A stretch of 6,087 bases of DNA, from the NCBI GenBank assembly GCA_903847495.1, contig CAINDT010000136.1:1-6087 (forward strand), in the 5' to 3' direction. The stretch is from an uncultured Actinomycetes bacterium. GTDB taxonomy: Bacteria > Actinomycetota > Thermoleophilia > Gaiellales > F1-60-MAGs149. The position numbers and the translations under genes are program-made. Below the pieces are notes generated by a model. The model ran no database searches. It was not told the origin of the DNA and saw nothing but the letters and a program-made list of their open reading frames with translations. Of this stretch, positions 5,595 to 6,087 are shown in pieces. Position 1 is the first letter of the stretch; the number at the start of each line of letters is the position of its first letter.

Positions 5595-6044
5595 TCACAA
5601 CTTTCCCGCTGCGTTGAGGCCCCGAATGGTCGCGATCAGGATCAGGACAAACTGGACACCGCAGATCAACATGAGGCGACGCGCGTGCGTGGTCACCTCG
5701 CCCGAGCCCGTTGCCGCGCTGAGCAGCTTTCGAGCAGACCAGTACGCCAAGGCAGTACCGGGGATGGTCACAAGCAGCAAGAGCACGGTGCCGAGCACCA
5801 ATGCGTAGCCGTCCCCCTTGGGCCAATCACCCGTAGCAAACATCATCAGACCGGTGATCAGCACCATGGCGGCACACGGCAGACCGACAATCGTCGTGAA
5901 ACGCACGATTCTCATACCGTCGGGGGCTAGACCTTTCGAAGCCTGTAGCCACGTGATTGCTGCGAAGATCAGCGTCAGGAAGAGGCAACTAAGCCACAGA
6001 AACACGAACGGCGAGTGGATCGCATAAAGGGTGTCGTAGAGCAC
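5595..6044 (-). CDS. DUF2269/CopD-like four-helix membrane protein, copy 2
   Basis: This 149-residue paralogue of the protein at 4689-5126 shares YDTL and IHS near the N-terminus, Trp17 in helix 1, IVRFTTIVGLPCAAMVLITG (46-65) and ARKL after helix 3. There are four hydrophobic segments (about 11-33, 52-70, 80-100 and 121-140). His10 is kept, but the position of His99 in copy 1 is aromatic here (YW, 101-102). I chose GTG 6044 because it aligns with Met1 of copy 1 and has GGAGACCA 6 bases upstream. A TTG at 6086 is in frame but would add 14 residues across the ribosome-binding site. It may be the first gene of the minus-strand run or follow others beyond the right edge. It is poorer in GC than its neighbours. 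Function is unknown. A redox, heme or metal-linked membrane role is inferred from family resemblance only. Confidence 0.8.
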   Translation of the reverse strand: MLYDTLYAIHSPFVFLWLSCLFLTLIFAAITWLQASKGLAPDGMRIVRFTTIVGLPCAAMVLITGLMMFATGDWPKGDGYALVLGTVLLLLVTIPGTALAYWSARKLLSAATGSGEVTTHARRLMLICGVQFVLILIATIRGLNAAGKL

Positions 6045-6050
6045 GGGTGA

Positions 6051-6058
6051 TGGTCTCC
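6051..6058 (-). promoter_or_regulatory. Ribosome-binding site deciding the GTG start of DUF2269 copy 2
   Basis: On the minus strand this reads GGAGACCA and ends 6 bases before GTG 6044. It is identical to the octamer in front of copy 1, so it favours GTG 6044 over the TTG at 6086. Confidence 0.65.
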
Positions 6059-6071
6059 AAAGTAGGTGCCG

Positions 6072-6082
6072 AAAAAAAGATA
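6072..6082 (-). promoter_or_regulatory. AT-rich leader upstream of copy 2 (possible -10 region or end of a terminator)
   Basis: In an otherwise GC-rich window, the last 27 bases (6061-6087) hold 18 A/T. On the minus strand they include TATCTT (6082-6077, four of six matches to a -10 hexamer) merging into a run of seven T (6078-6072), about 30 bases before GTG 6044. It could be a promoter element for copy 2 or the T-tract of a terminator for a gene beyond the right edge. The sequence needed to tell (a -35 element or a hairpin stem) is outside the window. Confidence 0.25.
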
Positions 6083-6087
6083 ACAAA

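Noticed and set aside
6045..6086. TTG 6086 as the start of DUF2269 copy 2
   Set aside because: It would translate through the GGAGACCA ribosome-binding site and add 14 residues that copy 1 lacks. GTG 6044 aligns with the start of copy 1.

Overview
The window is a gene-dense, GC-rich stretch of bacterial chromosome carrying two converging gene clusters. Consistently GC-rich third codon positions, 4-base ATGA overlaps between genes, a fused uroporphyrinogen-III methyltransferase/synthase and a CcmB-CcmC-CcmD cytochrome c maturation block next to hemC all fit a high-GC actinobacterium. Class Thermoleophilia (Solirubrobacterales-like) is my best guess, but it rests on gene order and composition only and is not firm.

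Plus strand, 1-3442: the 3' end of ccmB (heme-exporter permease), ccmC (heme-handling membrane protein), a 53-residue ccmD-like protein, hemC (hydroxymethylbilane synthase) and a two-domain CobA-HemD protein. There is 1 base between ccmB and ccmC, and every later junction is an ATGA overlap, so this looks like one translationally coupled operon. It makes uroporphyrinogen III (HemC, then the HemD half), can divert it to precorrin-2 for siroheme/cobalamin (the CobA half), and handles finished heme for periplasmic cytochrome c assembly (CcmB/C/D). The other heme genes (hemA, hemL, hemB, hemE onward) and ccmA/E/F are not in the window.

Minus strand, 6044-3439 (read right to left): a small four-helix membrane protein of the DUF2269/CopD-like type (copy 2), a 64-bp gap holding a perfect 10-bp inverted repeat, a soluble acidic protein of unknown function, a second DUF2269-like membrane protein (copy 1), and an MFS_3-type major facilitator transporter. 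The last three are coupled by overlaps (ATGA, then TGATG). The two DUF2269-like genes are paralogues that share even their ribosome-binding leader, yet copy 2 is clearly poorer in GC.

The two clusters meet with no intergenic DNA: their TAG stop codons share one CTAG palindrome. There is no stretch over 300 bases without a gene, and I see no tRNA, rRNA, CRISPR array, insertion sequence or integrase. Most of the window is ordinary core metabolism. The least explained part is the DUF2269 pair, the unknown protein between them and the palindrome.
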